Source of the DNA: Rhodobacterales bacterium 56_14_T64
Lineage (GTDB): Bacteria > Pseudomonadota > Alphaproteobacteria > Rhodobacterales > Rhodobacteraceae
Length of the DNA stretch: 64,000 nt
Reading direction: 5' to 3'
Assembly (NCBI GenBank): GCA_002162795.1
Contig: MAAY01000023.1
Coordinates: 19,410-83,409, forward strand
Shown: piece after piece, positions 54,194 to 62,318 of the stretch
How positions within the stretch are numbered: the first letter of the stretch is position 1
Layout of the letters: the number at the start of each line of letters is the position of its first letter
Made by a program: the position numbers and the translations under genes
The notes under the pieces: generated by a model
What the model was told of the DNA's origin: nothing
Databases searched by the model: none
The model's input: only the letters and a program-made list of their open reading frames with translations

Positions 54194-55219
54194 TTAGGCC
54201 CTTTCCCAAGTGGGCAAAAGATCGCCGGGTGCTGGACTGGCGCGGTAAATAGCCCGCGCAATGGCCCGGCTGAGGCATAGGGATGCGGCATGTCCGATCT
54301 GCGATAGCTCAGATTCGGGGTTTTGTAAGACTTGGGATTCTGTGCTGATTGCAAAAACAAGATCCCCGTCGCCCGGCGAATGGGCAGGCACCGTGGCGCG
54401 GCCTATGCCGTCATGGGCTGCGATGGCCAACCGCTGGCACTGCGCTTTGCTGAGGGCCGCATCGGTGGCGACAATGGCGATAGTGGTGTTGCCGCGCTCA
54501 TTGGAGATTGGCAGGCCGGCGGCTTGCGCGCGCATGGATGCCATCTTGCGACTATTGAGGTTGCGGCCCAGCCCTGTTGACGGGTCCGGACCCAAGCCGC
54601 CAAATTCACCGTCGACTTCAAATGGGGCGGCCCAGAAGTGCCGGTCGCCGGGAGTGGTGACAGCGCCCATTGGATTGGCCGCCACCAAAGCGCCAACGGT
54701 GACGCCATTGTCCAAAACATACGAAGCCGAGCCCAGCCCGCCTTTGACCATTGCAGTCAGGGCGCCGGTCCCTGCGCCGGTGGTGCCAATGTCAAAGTCT
54801 TCGGCGGCGGCGTCAAACGCGGCGTGGCCCAACGCGCGATAGGGGTTGTCTTGCCAGTCCTTGGCGCCGCCGTTGAGCAGATCAAACAGGATCGCGCCAG
54901 GGACCAGCGGAATAATCGCAGGCCCAAGTTTGAACCCCCGTCCGGCAGCCCGCAGTGCATCGACGACGCCACTGCAGGCGTCCAGCCCGTATGATGAGCC
55001 GCCGGACAGGGTGAGCGCATCAACCTTTGCCACCGATTTATCTGGTGCCAGCAAGTCGGTTTCGCGGGTGCCCGGCGCGCCACCCATCACATGCACCGAG
55101 GCAGTGAAGGGCTGATCGGCGGTGAGTACCGTGGTGCCGGATTTCAGTATGTCGTCCTGGGCATTGCCGACCTTTAAGCCGGGGACGTCGGTGATCAGGT
55201 TCTTGGGGCCGGGTTTCAT
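54194..55219 (-). CDS. P1 (DmpA-type) family peptidase
   Basis: 341 aa from ATG 55219, which follows AGGA by 8 nt; a TTG five codons earlier is within that site. It has LTLSGGSSYGLDACSGVVDALRAAGRG and a self-cleavage segment ERGNTTIAIVATDAALSKAQ, where the Thr is the predicted N-terminal nucleophile. Family members are autoprocessing aminopeptidases or amidases. Divided from the cupin gene by an 85-bp gap holding motif copy B. Confidence 0.85.
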   Translation of the reverse strand: MKPGPKNLITDVPGLKVGNAQDDILKSGTTVLTADQPFTASVHVMGGAPGTRETDLLAPDKSVAKVDALTLSGGSSYGLDACSGVVDALRAAGRGFKLGPAIIPLVPGAILFDLLNGGAKDWQDNPYRALGHAAFDAAAEDFDIGTTGAGTGALTAMVKGGLGSASYVLDNGVTVGALVAANPMGAVTTPGDRHFWAAPFEVDGEFGGLGPDPSTGLGRNLNSRKMASMRAQAAGLPISNERGNTTIAIVATDAALSKAQCQRLAIAAHDGIGRATVPAHSPGDGDLVFAISTESQVLQNPESELSQIGHAASLCLSRAIARAIYRASPAPGDLLPTWERA

Positions 55220-55264
55220 TGCGGGGTCCTGCAAAAAAGGAAGGGAGCGCGCTATCGCGCGCGG

Positions 55265-55297
55265 CCTCCGGCGGAGGTATTTAAAACAAGAAGAAGG
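55265..55297 (+). repeat. Dispersed hairpin-TATTT-AAGAAGAA motif, copy B
   Basis: CCTCC-GGC-GGAGG followed by TATTTAAAACAAGAAGAAGG, nearly identical to copy A in the dnaN-recF gap. Here it lies in plus orientation although both flanking genes are on the minus strand, so it cannot act as a terminator for the cupin transcript in this orientation. Confidence 0.6.
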
Positions 55298-55304
55298 CGC
55301 GCGG

Positions 55305-55658
55305 TTAGATTCTTGGCTTTGGCGCTGCAGTGGCTGGGTCGCCCGAATTGGGCTCTCCCTTTGGTTCGATCAGCAGGACTTTGCATTCCTTCTCGGCGCG
55401 CGGTCGGTGGGTTACGCCTTTGGGCACGATGTAAATCTCGCCAGCGCGAACTACTTCGGGGTCCTGACCTTCGATGTCCATTACCATCTCACCTTCCAAC
55501 ACCAGGAAAAAATCATCTGTGGTGTCGTGATGGTGATAGGGAAATTCACCCTGGAACTTTACCACCATGACATCGTTGTCATTGTAGTCCGCGACGATTT
55601 TCGGATCCCAGTGCGAGGAAAATAGCGCCAATTTTTCGGTTAGGTTTACCCGGCTCAT
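55305..55658 (-). CDS. Cupin-domain protein
   Basis: 117 aa from ATG 55658, inside the SDR stop. The double-psi beta barrel is seen in EFPYHHHDTTDDFFLVLEGEMVMD (HxH...E metal-site motif) and AGEIYIVPKGVTHRPRAEKE. Probably binds a divalent metal. It overlaps the SDR gene by 4 nt. Enzymatic role unknown; often an accessory of dehydrogenase-based degradation. Confidence 0.82.
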   Translation of the reverse strand: MSRVNLTEKLALFSSHWDPKIVADYNDNDVMVVKFQGEFPYHHHDTTDDFFLVLEGEMVMDIEGQDPEVVRAGEIYIVPKGVTHRPRAEKECKVLLIEPKGEPNSGDPATAAPKPRI

Positions 55659-56401
55659 ATGCAGCGTCCTCCGTCTACTTCCATAGCGACACCGGTTACC
55701 ATGCTGGCCTCGTCCGAACATAGGAAACAGGCGGCGTTGCCCATGTCTTCGGGGGTGGAAAACCGCCCCAATGGGATGGTGGAGATGAATTTGGCGCGGA
55801 TTTCAGGGGTGTCCTCGCCCATGAAGGATTTCAGCAGCGGCGTTTCTCCGGCCACCGGGTTGATGGCGTTGACGCGGATGCCCTGCGGCGCCAGCTCTAC
55901 CGCCATCGCCTTGGTCGCAGTGATCATCCAGCCCTTGGAGGCATTGTACCAGTTCAGATTGGGCCGCGGGCTGACGCCTGCGGTGGAGGCCACATTGAGG
56001 ATGGCGCCGGACTGGCGGCTTTTCATATGTGGCACCAGGGCGCGGGCAGTCAGGTAGACCGACTTCATATTGACGTTGAAGACGCGGTCAAAATCGTCCT
56101 CGCTGACTTCGTCCAGTGGTGTTGGCAGGTGGGTGATGCCTGCGTTGTTGATCAGGATGTCGACATGGCCAAACGCAGCAATGGCGGCCTGCGCCATTGC
56201 GTTGACAGAGGCGGCATTGGCAACGTCCACGGTCTGGGCGATGCAGTTGGCGCCACATGTCTCAGCCATTTCGATGGCAGCATCGCCATTGATGTCGGCA
56301 ATCATGACCCGCGCGCCCTCACTCAGGAACTTTTGTACAATTCCAGCGCCAAATCCCGAGGCTCCCCCAGTGACGATGGCTGTTTTTCCGTTGAGGCGCA
56401 T
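55655..56401 (-). CDS. Short-chain dehydrogenase/reductase
   Basis: 248 aa from ATG 56401 with GGAGAAG upstream; a start at 56413 is less likely. It has the classical SDR set: TGGASGFGAGI (cofactor), NNAGI, Ser in NVASTAG and the YNASK catalytic pair (Tyr/Lys). C-terminal MVTGVAMEVDGGRCI is typical. It oxidises or reduces an alcohol/ketone with NAD(P). Paired with the cupin by overlap; substrate unknown. Confidence 0.9.
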   Translation of the reverse strand: MRLNGKTAIVTGGASGFGAGIVQKFLSEGARVMIADINGDAAIEMAETCGANCIAQTVDVANAASVNAMAQAAIAAFGHVDILINNAGITHLPTPLDEVSEDDFDRVFNVNMKSVYLTARALVPHMKSRQSGAILNVASTAGVSPRPNLNWYNASKGWMITATKAMAVELAPQGIRVNAINPVAGETPLLKSFMGEDTPEIRAKFISTIPLGRFSTPEDMGNAACFLCSDEASMVTGVAMEVDGGRCI

Positions 56402-56463
56402 GATCTTCTCCAAAATGACTTAGCGGCAAGGTAGCAGCGCGACATCTGAGCGCAATCAAGGGA

Positions 56464-56883
56464 TTAGTCTTCGCCGATTTTACCCCGCGTCGTTTTCAAG
56501 GTGCTGCGCTGTTTCTTGGCGGTGATGCGGCGCTGCACCGAGCCGCGGGTGGGCTTGGTGGCGATGCGGCGTTTTGGAGCGACCAGTGCTTTGCGGATCA
56601 GATCGGCCAGGCGCTCGCGCACGAGGTCACGGTTGCGCTGCTGAGACCGGGTTTCATCGCAGTACAGGACCATCGCACCTTCTTTGGTCCATCGGCGCCC
56701 GGCCAGACGTTTAAGCCTGTTTTTCACAGGACCAGTAAGGGCAGGGCTACGCTCTGCCTCAAACCGAAGTTCAACAGCTGTGGAGACTTTGTTGACATTT
56801 TGCCCGCCGGGGCCCGACGCCCGCACAAATTGTTCGCTCAACTCCCAGTCTTGCAGCGCGATTGCGTCAGTGATGCGCAGCAT
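56464..56883 (-). CDS. arfB: Ribosome-rescue peptidyl-tRNA hydrolase ArfB
   Basis: 139 aa from ATG 56883; an upstream frame exists but the family starts MLRITDAIAL. The GGQ motif is present in RASGPGGQNVNKVST. The basic C-terminal tail (KRRIATKPTRGSVQRRITAKKQ...) inserts into the mRNA channel of stalled ribosomes. It hydrolyses peptidyl-tRNA on non-stop complexes independently of tmRNA. A terminator and two tiny ORFs lie just upstream on the same strand. Confidence 0.92.
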   Translation of the reverse strand: MLRITDAIALQDWELSEQFVRASGPGGQNVNKVSTAVELRFEAERSPALTGPVKNRLKRLAGRRWTKEGAMVLYCDETRSQQRNRDLVRERLADLIRKALVAPKRRIATKPTRGSVQRRITAKKQRSTLKTTRGKIGED

Positions 56884-56978
56884 AGATTCTTTCCTTGGGT
56901 CTGTTGAAATCGGATTGTTAAGTCGGGTTTGTACCCGATTTGCCAAAATGGGCCATATTAATCTTGTTCAAATATCAA

Positions 56979-57011
56979 AAGGGCTGACCGAAAGCGTAAC
57001 GGACAGCCCTT
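56979..57011 (-). terminator. Terminator/attenuator between tiny ORFs and arfB
   Basis: On the minus strand AAGGGCTG-T-CCG...CGG-T-CAGCCCTT forms an 8+3-bp stem with one mismatch and a 9-nt loop, followed by TTGATATTTG. It lies 24 nt after the second tiny ORF and 95 nt before the arfB start, so it can serve as an attenuator for arfB. Confidence 0.7.
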
Positions 57012-57034
57012 CTTGAGTTTCGGAGGTGCGCCGG

Positions 57035-57085
57035 TTAGGCGGTTACCAATCCAGTCTTTTCAATTGCCAAGGGTTGCCTCAGCAC
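57035..57085 (-). CDS. Tiny ORF 2 upstream of arfB, 16 aa
   Basis: GTG-started 16-codon ORF ending TAA, encoding (V/M)LRQPLAIEKTGLVTA. AGGAGG lies 4 nt upstream, within the preceding tiny ORF. Its start overlaps the TGA of tiny ORF 1, so it could be translated by reinitiation. Too short for family assignment; protein status is inference from the two ribosome-binding sites. Confidence 0.35.
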   Translation of the reverse strand: MLRQPLAIEKTGLVTA

Positions 57086-57135
57086 TGAACCTCCTGAACT
57101 GTTCCGACACCAAACTCCAAGTTCCCAATAGACAT
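57079..57135 (-). CDS. Tiny ORF 1 upstream of arfB, 18 aa
   Basis: ATG-started 18-codon ORF, MSIGNLEFGVGTVQEVQC, ending TGA. It has the strongest ribosome-binding site in the region, AAAGGAGG, with a 6-nt spacer. It begins 70 bp after the stop of the queuosine-precursor transporter gene and is followed by tiny ORF 2 and a terminator. Could be a leader peptide or a small protein. No match to a known family comes to mind. Confidence 0.45.
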   Translation of the reverse strand: MSIGNLEFGVGTVQEVQC

Positions 57136-57204
57136 AGAGTACCTCCTTTCATTTGTTACGCATGGGGTCAGCGTGCCATAGAAATGAGAGAAGTCAAAAC
57201 AAAA

Positions 57205-57828
57205 TCATGTGGTGCTGGGTGACAGTTTCCCCACGATGATGCGGAAAGGTACCAAGGCAATCAGCGCGAGAGTGAGTTTTACCATCCAATCTGCACAGGC
57301 CAGAGAGACCCAAAGCGGGGCGATTGGGCCGACGCCTAAGAGTGGCAGCATCTCAGTTGCCCATGAGGTGTCGTTGCCGGGTTCGATCCAGATCAGCGCG
57401 GCGGAAAAGGCGACGCTGAAAAAGATTGCGGTATCGACAAATGAGCCAACCAGAGTTGAAGCCAGCGGTGCACGCCACCAAGCTCCCTGACGCAGGGCTG
57501 AGAAGATTGAAATATCCAGCATCTGTGCCGTGAGGAAGGCGAGACCCGAACCAATGGCGATGCGAAGGGTCACCAGTGGACCAAATTCGCCGATGATCTG
57601 AGTGCCAATCAGCGAGCAAATGACGCCGACAACAAAGCCGACGAGTACGACTTTGCGGGCCGAGTTTTTGCCATAGACGCGGTTCATTACGTCCGTGACC
57701 AGAAAAGCAAAAGGATAGGTGAAGGCACCCCAGGTCAGCCATTGGCCGAACAGGAATTGCACAAGGATGTTGGAGGCCACAACGATGGTGGCCATGGCAA
57801 GAATGCCGGGGAGATGTACGCGAGTCAT
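57205..57828 (-). CDS. Queuosine precursor transporter (YhhQ/VUT family)
   Basis: 207 aa with about six membrane segments. The family block FPFAFLVTDVMNRVYGKNSARKVVLVGF near the start matches YhhQ-type importers of the 7-cyano-7-deazaguanine precursor. The second half (LTAQMLDISIFSALRQGAWWRAPLASTLVGSFVDTAIFFSVAF) is typical as well. Imports preQ0/preQ1 for tRNA modification. The 57829-58049 gap upstream shows nothing I can name. Confidence 0.88.
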   Translation of the reverse strand: MTRVHLPGILAMATIVVASNILVQFLFGQWLTWGAFTYPFAFLVTDVMNRVYGKNSARKVVLVGFVVGVICSLIGTQIIGEFGPLVTLRIAIGSGLAFLTAQMLDISIFSALRQGAWWRAPLASTLVGSFVDTAIFFSVAFSAALIWIEPGNDTSWATEMLPLLGVGPIAPLWVSLACADWMVKLTLALIALVPFRIIVGKLSPSTT

Positions 57829-58049
57829 TTTAGGTCCGTTTTTTACAAGGGTGCGGCGACTTGTTCTGCAGTTGAAGCAGAAGTATCGGCTCAGTTAGCC
57901 GGGTCTTTCCAATTTGGCAAGCATTTTGCCCAAAAACGATCACTGGATTTCACTGGCAGTGACGCGCCCATTTGTCGTTAGGTGTCCTCGATGCCCTCTT
58001 GCTGTTGGGGGTATTGGCCAAATCTGGGGGCCAGCGGACGAGGTAAACG

Positions 58050-58958
58050 TTAGTTGGGCAGGGCGTATTCCACCAATTCAGTGCGTTGCAGGGATTTGAA
58101 ATTGTCGTCGGAAATCATCGTGGCGCGCAGGCTTCCCTGAACGTCACGCCAGATCGACAGGCCTTCGAGATTGTCATGGCTGCCAAAGGATGTCTGCAGC
58201 AGCGTCTGCTCGCTCGCCGGGCCATCTGCGGTGAGAACCCAGCGCCGCAGGCGACTGCGAAAACCAAACAAGCTAAAGTCACGCTCGAGCAGGTAAAAGC
58301 GGCCATCGGGGCCGATATCAGCGCTAACCGGCAGGAAATCCCCACGCGGCGGCAGGGTAAAAGGCGTGGACCAACTGTTGCCGTCCCAGCGCCAGACTGG
58401 GATTTGCCCATCGCTGTTTAGGGCGCGTTCAGGCAGGGTATAAAGGCGTCCCTGCGCATCAATTGCCAGTGCTTCCAGCGCTTTGTTGATCGGCAGAGCA
58501 CGAAATTCGTTGGGCCGTGGCAGGACTTGGGCGCGGCTGCTTGCCTTCAGGTGACGCACCACCCGCGAGATGCCCTCGAATGATATGTAGATGGTACCAT
58601 CTGGAGCAATGGCCAGGCCCTCGCTATCGACGATGCGACCTTTCAGGAATTGCCCGGACGAGGAGCGCAGATGACGCACGGTTTTGGCCTCGATCCCCGA
58701 AATCTGACCGTCCACACGGTTGATTCGCGCAGTGGCGAGGGTGGCGCGGTCGCTGATGACTGTCATCGAAGAGCCGTCAGCGCTGAGTGACAGGCCGGAA
58801 AATCCACCAAACCAGCGATCATCCATGCGCCAGGTGTAGCTGCCCAAATAGGCGGCGGAACTAGTCCCTGTTGTTCGGTTGGCGGCAAAGGCAGCCACCG
58901 CCAGCGTTGTGGCGGTCACCAGGCCGATTGTCAGTTTGACTGCAGTACCGAGGAGCAT
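58050..58958 (-). CDS. Esterase-like activity of phytase family protein
   Basis: 302 aa with a signal peptide or anchor at the N-terminus (VKLTIGLVTATTLAVAAFAANR). It has the PF13449 pattern: FGGFSGLSLSADGSSMTVISDRA, IVDSEGLAIAPDGTIYISFEG, INKALEALAIDAQGRLYTLPE and SHDNLEGLSIWRD, a beta-propeller with calcium-type Glu/Asp sites. Probably a periplasmic phosphoesterase. The ORF start overlaps the mepA end by 28 nt, so the exact start is uncertain. Confidence 0.82.
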   Translation of the reverse strand: MLLGTAVKLTIGLVTATTLAVAAFAANRTTGTSSAAYLGSYTWRMDDRWFGGFSGLSLSADGSSMTVISDRATLATARINRVDGQISGIEAKTVRHLRSSSGQFLKGRIVDSEGLAIAPDGTIYISFEGISRVVRHLKASSRAQVLPRPNEFRALPINKALEALAIDAQGRLYTLPERALNSDGQIPVWRWDGNSWSTPFTLPPRGDFLPVSADIGPDGRFYLLERDFSLFGFRSRLRRWVLTADGPASEQTLLQTSFGSHDNLEGLSIWRDVQGSLRATMISDDNFKSLQRTELVEYALPN

Positions 58959-59800
58959 TGTTTGGGTAGATCCGACATTGTGTAATCGCGACGAGGTTTA
59001 GGCTTTGGTGCGTTGGGGTCAACCGGCTTTGGGGGTGGTGGATTAAGAATGTCGTTTACCCATGTCTGCGCTGCATCGCAGCCATCACCGGGTGGAGGGG
59101 CCGCTTGGTTAGTACATCCGCGGGCGCCTTTGGGACATTTTAGACGTACGTGGAAATGATAGTGATGCCCCCACCATGGCCGAATTTTGCGCAGCCATTT
59201 CCGATTGCCCGTTTCATCCTTGCACATCTGCACTTTAGCGCCGGGAAACACAAAGATCCGCGCCACCCGTTTGTCCTTGGCCGCCGCCCGAAGGATGGCG
59301 TGGTGCTGTGGTGTCCAGCTGGAATTTACAAATGCCCCGTTGTCCCGTCGCATCGAAATGGACGAGATGTTTTCGCGGGCGCTGCTTGATAGGTTGAGCC
59401 TGTTAGGTGGCAACATCCATATATCGACATCAAGGCCGACCTGATGACTGCGGTGACCGGACAGCATCGGGCCACCACGTGGCTGGCTGATGTCGCCGAT
59501 ATACAGCCCGTCCCAACCGCGTTGCTTGGCTGCAAACCGACTGAGCTTTTCTATGAAATCAATGGTCTCGGGATGCCCCCAGTTGCGGTTGCGCGACAGT
59601 CGCATCGCCTGCCAGGTGGCCCCGGTTTCGGGCAGTTGCACGGCGCCTGCCACGCAGCCCTTGGCATAAGATCCAAAGGGTGCGGGTTTTTGTTTTGAGC
59701 CGCTGGGCTTGGCCCCGAACAACTGTTTGGCTGCGGTCTCGGCGCTTGCCGTACTGGTTAAACAAAATACTAAGAACAAACTGGCAAGTAGGTGTTTCAA
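58931..59800 (-). CDS. mepA: Penicillin-insensitive murein endopeptidase
   Basis: 289 aa from a TTG at 59800, with GGGAG 7 nt upstream; a signal peptide follows (LASLFLVFCLTSTASAE). M74 metallopeptidase motifs: GHRSHQVGLDVDIWM and WWGHHYHFHVRLKCP supply the zinc ligands, and CxxPxxG cysteines stabilise the fold. It cuts D-alanyl-meso-DAP cross-links in peptidoglycan. Its TTG start overlaps the MFS stop in TTGA. Confidence 0.92.
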   Translation of the reverse strand: MKHLLASLFLVFCLTSTASAETAAKQLFGAKPSGSKQKPAPFGSYAKGCVAGAVQLPETGATWQAMRLSRNRNWGHPETIDFIEKLSRFAAKQRGWDGLYIGDISQPRGGPMLSGHRSHQVGLDVDIWMLPPNRLNLSSSARENISSISMRRDNGAFVNSSWTPQHHAILRAAAKDKRVARIFVFPGAKVQMCKDETGNRKWLRKIRPWWGHHYHFHVRLKCPKGARGCTNQAAPPPGDGCDAAQTWVNDILNPPPPKPVDPNAPKPKPRRDYTMSDLPKQCSSVLQSN

Positions 59801-61161
59801 TCCTGGTCTCCCTCGGCGCGGACCCAAATCAGCAGAATCAGCCCCAGAATGAACAGGACGACCACTGGCGATATGCCCAAGCGTGCGCTGCCGGTTATGG
59901 TCGTGGCAACCCCAATCAGCGCCGGTGCCAAAAACGCGGTGGCGCGACCTGACAGACCATACAGGCCAAAGCTCTCGGTGGGGCGTTCAGGGTTAGTATG
60001 GCGCACCATCAGGCTGCGGCTGGTGGCCTGCAAGATTCCGCCGAAGCCGCCGATTAATACACCGCAGCCAAAGAAAACCATGTCCGGCAGGGTTGAGCCT
60101 TGCGGCAACGGCACTCCGAACAATTGCTCACGTGACATGCCGACAATGGTTATGCAGACCACGGTGAGCACCAGGATCGAGGTGACGATCACTGGTTTGG
60201 GGCCAAAACGTCGGTCGGCGTGGCCTCCCAGCCAGCAAAACAGCGCGGAAGAGATCGCGGCGACGATGCCAAAGATGCCAATCGAGGTGATCTCCCATTC
60301 CAGCACCAGGCGGGCATAGACGCCGCCAAACCCATAAAGGCCATTTAGTGCGTCACGGTACAGCATGGATGAGCCAAGATAGCTGGCCAGACTTAGCCGG
60401 TTACGCAGGTTGGCAATGGATTGGACCACCAATCGAATCGCGCCGCCAAAACTTCCACGTTGGCCGGTGCTTTTGCCGTCGCGCACCCATAGGAAATAGG
60501 GGATCATGAACACTGCAAACCAAAGGGCGGTGATGGGCCCGACAGCGCGGGTGCCTTCCTTGGTCGCGGCATCCAGCCCGAATGCGGGGTCCAGACCGAT
60601 TAGTGTCTTACCGTTGCCCTGTTCAACAAACAGCAACAGCAGGATGAACAACGCCACCACCCCGCCAAGATAGCCAAAGGCAAAACCCGAGCCGGAGATC
60701 TTGCCAACGTCGTCCTTGTCGCACAGCGACGGCAGTTGCGAGTTGATAAAGATCAGCGCAAATTCAGCGCCGATAAAGCCAAAGCCAAAGCTGATCAGCA
60801 TCCACCAAAGGTTTGACCCTTGTGGATCCATGAACCACAACCCGCCAGCGCCGATCACATACATCACTGAAAAGACGATAATCCACGGCATGCGCCGCCC
60901 AGATATGTCGGCTAAGGCCCCTAGCAGTGGCCCGCCAAAACCGATGATTAGCCCGGTCACAGTCAGACACAGCGACCAAATGGTCTGGGCCTGCGCCTTG
61001 GCGGCCTCGTCTGCTAATCCCTGACCTAAAAAGAAGTCTGCAGCCACAGCGGCAAAGAAAGGTCCAAAGATAAAGGTGACCAGAAGTGTGTGGTAGGGCT
61101 GGCTGGCCCAATCAAAGAAATACCATCCCCAAATGCGTTTGCGCGTCGAAATTTCCTGCAT
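59797..61161 (-). CDS. MFS transporter (UMF1 / Atg22-like family)
   Basis: 454 aa from ATG 61161, with GGGGA upstream. About 12 membrane segments. The YFFDWASQPYHTLLVTFIFGPFFA N-terminus and GALADISGRRMPWIIVFS loop 2-3 motif belong to the UMF1 family, related to vacuolar amino-acid effluxer Atg22. Substrate unknown. It is coupled to mepA by a 4-nt overlap; a role in murein-fragment or amino-acid recycling can be imagined but not shown. Confidence 0.87.
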   Translation of the reverse strand: MQEISTRKRIWGWYFFDWASQPYHTLLVTFIFGPFFAAVAADFFLGQGLADEAAKAQAQTIWSLCLTVTGLIIGFGGPLLGALADISGRRMPWIIVFSVMYVIGAGGLWFMDPQGSNLWWMLISFGFGFIGAEFALIFINSQLPSLCDKDDVGKISGSGFAFGYLGGVVALFILLLLFVEQGNGKTLIGLDPAFGLDAATKEGTRAVGPITALWFAVFMIPYFLWVRDGKSTGQRGSFGGAIRLVVQSIANLRNRLSLASYLGSSMLYRDALNGLYGFGGVYARLVLEWEITSIGIFGIVAAISSALFCWLGGHADRRFGPKPVIVTSILVLTVVCITIVGMSREQLFGVPLPQGSTLPDMVFFGCGVLIGGFGGILQATSRSLMVRHTNPERPTESFGLYGLSGRATAFLAPALIGVATTITGSARLGISPVVVLFILGLILLIWVRAEGDQD

Positions 61162-61208
61162 ACATATCCCCAAAATATCTTTTTAGGGTATGGCAGGCGC
61201 GAATGCTT

Positions 61209-61757
61209 TTAGGCAAGCTTATCCTGCATTGGCGGCCAAGGGCGTGTTGCATCTGCCTGGCACCAAGCTTTGATCCAATCCGGCATTGGCGGGGGAGCGG
61301 TGTTGGCATGGCCCATTTCAGCCAGAACCTGCTCCGGAGGTATGATGCCGGTTTTGCCGGTTACCGCCGAGCGGAACATCACGTGGCTGGCGCACTCGCC
61401 ATTCTTTTTCCACATCGACTGCTCCAGGTAGATGAACTTGTCATCCCAGGTCACCGCCCGGCTGCGCATTTCAAACCGCTCAAATCCGCGAATGCGACGG
61501 CGAAACCGGACCGTGCTGCCAGCCATGGTCATACCCCAACGATTTTTTGAGATAGCGGAAATTAAGCCAACCCGCTGCGCACACATCGATCGGCCTAAGT
61601 CATAAAGCGTCATGGCTCGACCGTTGTTCAGCTCCAGCCAGATATCCAAATCCCAGGGCCAGCAGATGTGATGCGAGACATGGGTGTCGGTCAGCGCCAG
61701 AGGCGGCATGCGGCGGGCGATGAACAGATCCTTGATCAGGCGGACGATGGGAAACAT
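61209..61757 (-). CDS. Hotdog-fold acyl-CoA thioesterase family protein
   Basis: 182 aa of 4HBT-like type: HHICWPWDLDIWLELNNGRAMTLYDLGR resembles the hotdog central helix region. It contains RFRRRIRGFERFEMRSRAVTWDDKFIYLEQSMW and CASHVMFRSAV beta strands. Probably hydrolyses an acyl-CoA. It has a short basic N-terminus and no signal. The MFS gene starts 48 bp downstream on the same strand. Confidence 0.8.
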   Translation of the reverse strand: MFPIVRLIKDLFIARRMPPLALTDTHVSHHICWPWDLDIWLELNNGRAMTLYDLGRSMCAQRVGLISAISKNRWGMTMAGSTVRFRRRIRGFERFEMRSRAVTWDDKFIYLEQSMWKKNGECASHVMFRSAVTGKTGIIPPEQVLAEMGHANTAPPPMPDWIKAWCQADATRPWPPMQDKLA

Positions 61758-61887
61758 GGGGCAAATCCTTTGTGATCTGTGCCTCTCATGACCCGTTCAT
61801 CAGCGGCGTCAACCACAACTTGGCGGAAGGCTTGCGCTTTGCGGTGTTGCTGCTTACCTCTGGGTCGGATCTAAAGAAGGAAATAAG

Positions 61888-62175
61888 ATGCTGTCGTTGT
61901 TCCAAATCCTGATGCTTGTCCTCGACATCGTCTGGTTCTTCATTATTGCCCATGTTATCATGAGTTGGCTGATCAATTTTCAGGTGCTGAACCTGCATCA
62001 GCAACTGGTTGGGCAAATCTGGCATTTCCTCAATCGTATTCTTGAGCCTCTGTATGGTCCGGTACGTCGCATTTTGCCGAATATGCAAGGTATCGATTTG
62101 GCGCCTTTGGTGGTGCTGATCTCAGTCTATGCGGTGCGTATTATTCTGGTGAATAACATCTCTGCCTTTTACTGA
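61888..62175 (+). CDS. YggT family membrane protein
   Basis: 95 aa with two hydrophobic segments (LSLFQILMLVLDIVWFFIIAHVIMSWL and LAPLVVLISVYAVRIILV) and the middle YGPVRRILPNMQGIDLAPL, matching the YGGT family (CCB3-like) of small inner-membrane proteins. AAGGAA upstream of ATG. Associated with membrane or cell-division functions; role unclear. A hairpin and motif copy C follow before recQ. Confidence 0.85.
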   Translation: MLSLFQILMLVLDIVWFFIIAHVIMSWLINFQVLNLHQQLVGQIWHFLNRILEPLYGPVRRILPNMQGIDLAPLVVLISVYAVRIILVNNISAFY

Positions 62176-62199
62176 TGTGTCGCGCCGGGCTGGCGTTTT

Positions 62200-62231
62200 G
62201 CGGTAGGTATTTAAGGACAAGAAGAAGTAGG
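62200..62231 (+). repeat. Dispersed TATTT-AAGAAGAA motif, copy C, with adjacent hairpin
   Basis: GCGG-TAGGTATTTAAGGACAAGAAGAAGTAGG, sharing the GGTATTTAA..ACAAGAAGAAG core with copy B, but with its 5' hairpin decayed. The adjacent GGGCC-ATCT-GGCCC hairpin (62231-62244) could end the yggT transcript. Confidence 0.5.
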
Positions 62232-62318
62232 GGCCATCTGGCCCTTGCTGCGCGATTCTGCTTGTGAGACTGTAGTGGGCAAACGAGCAGCCCACACTAA
62301 TGACGAGGCTTTCCGCCT

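Noticed and set aside
57060-57152. 30-codon ORF in a third frame over the tiny ORFs upstream of arfB
   Set aside because: Its ATG has no Shine-Dalgarno. The AAAGGAGG lies inside it and points to the ATG at 57135 instead.
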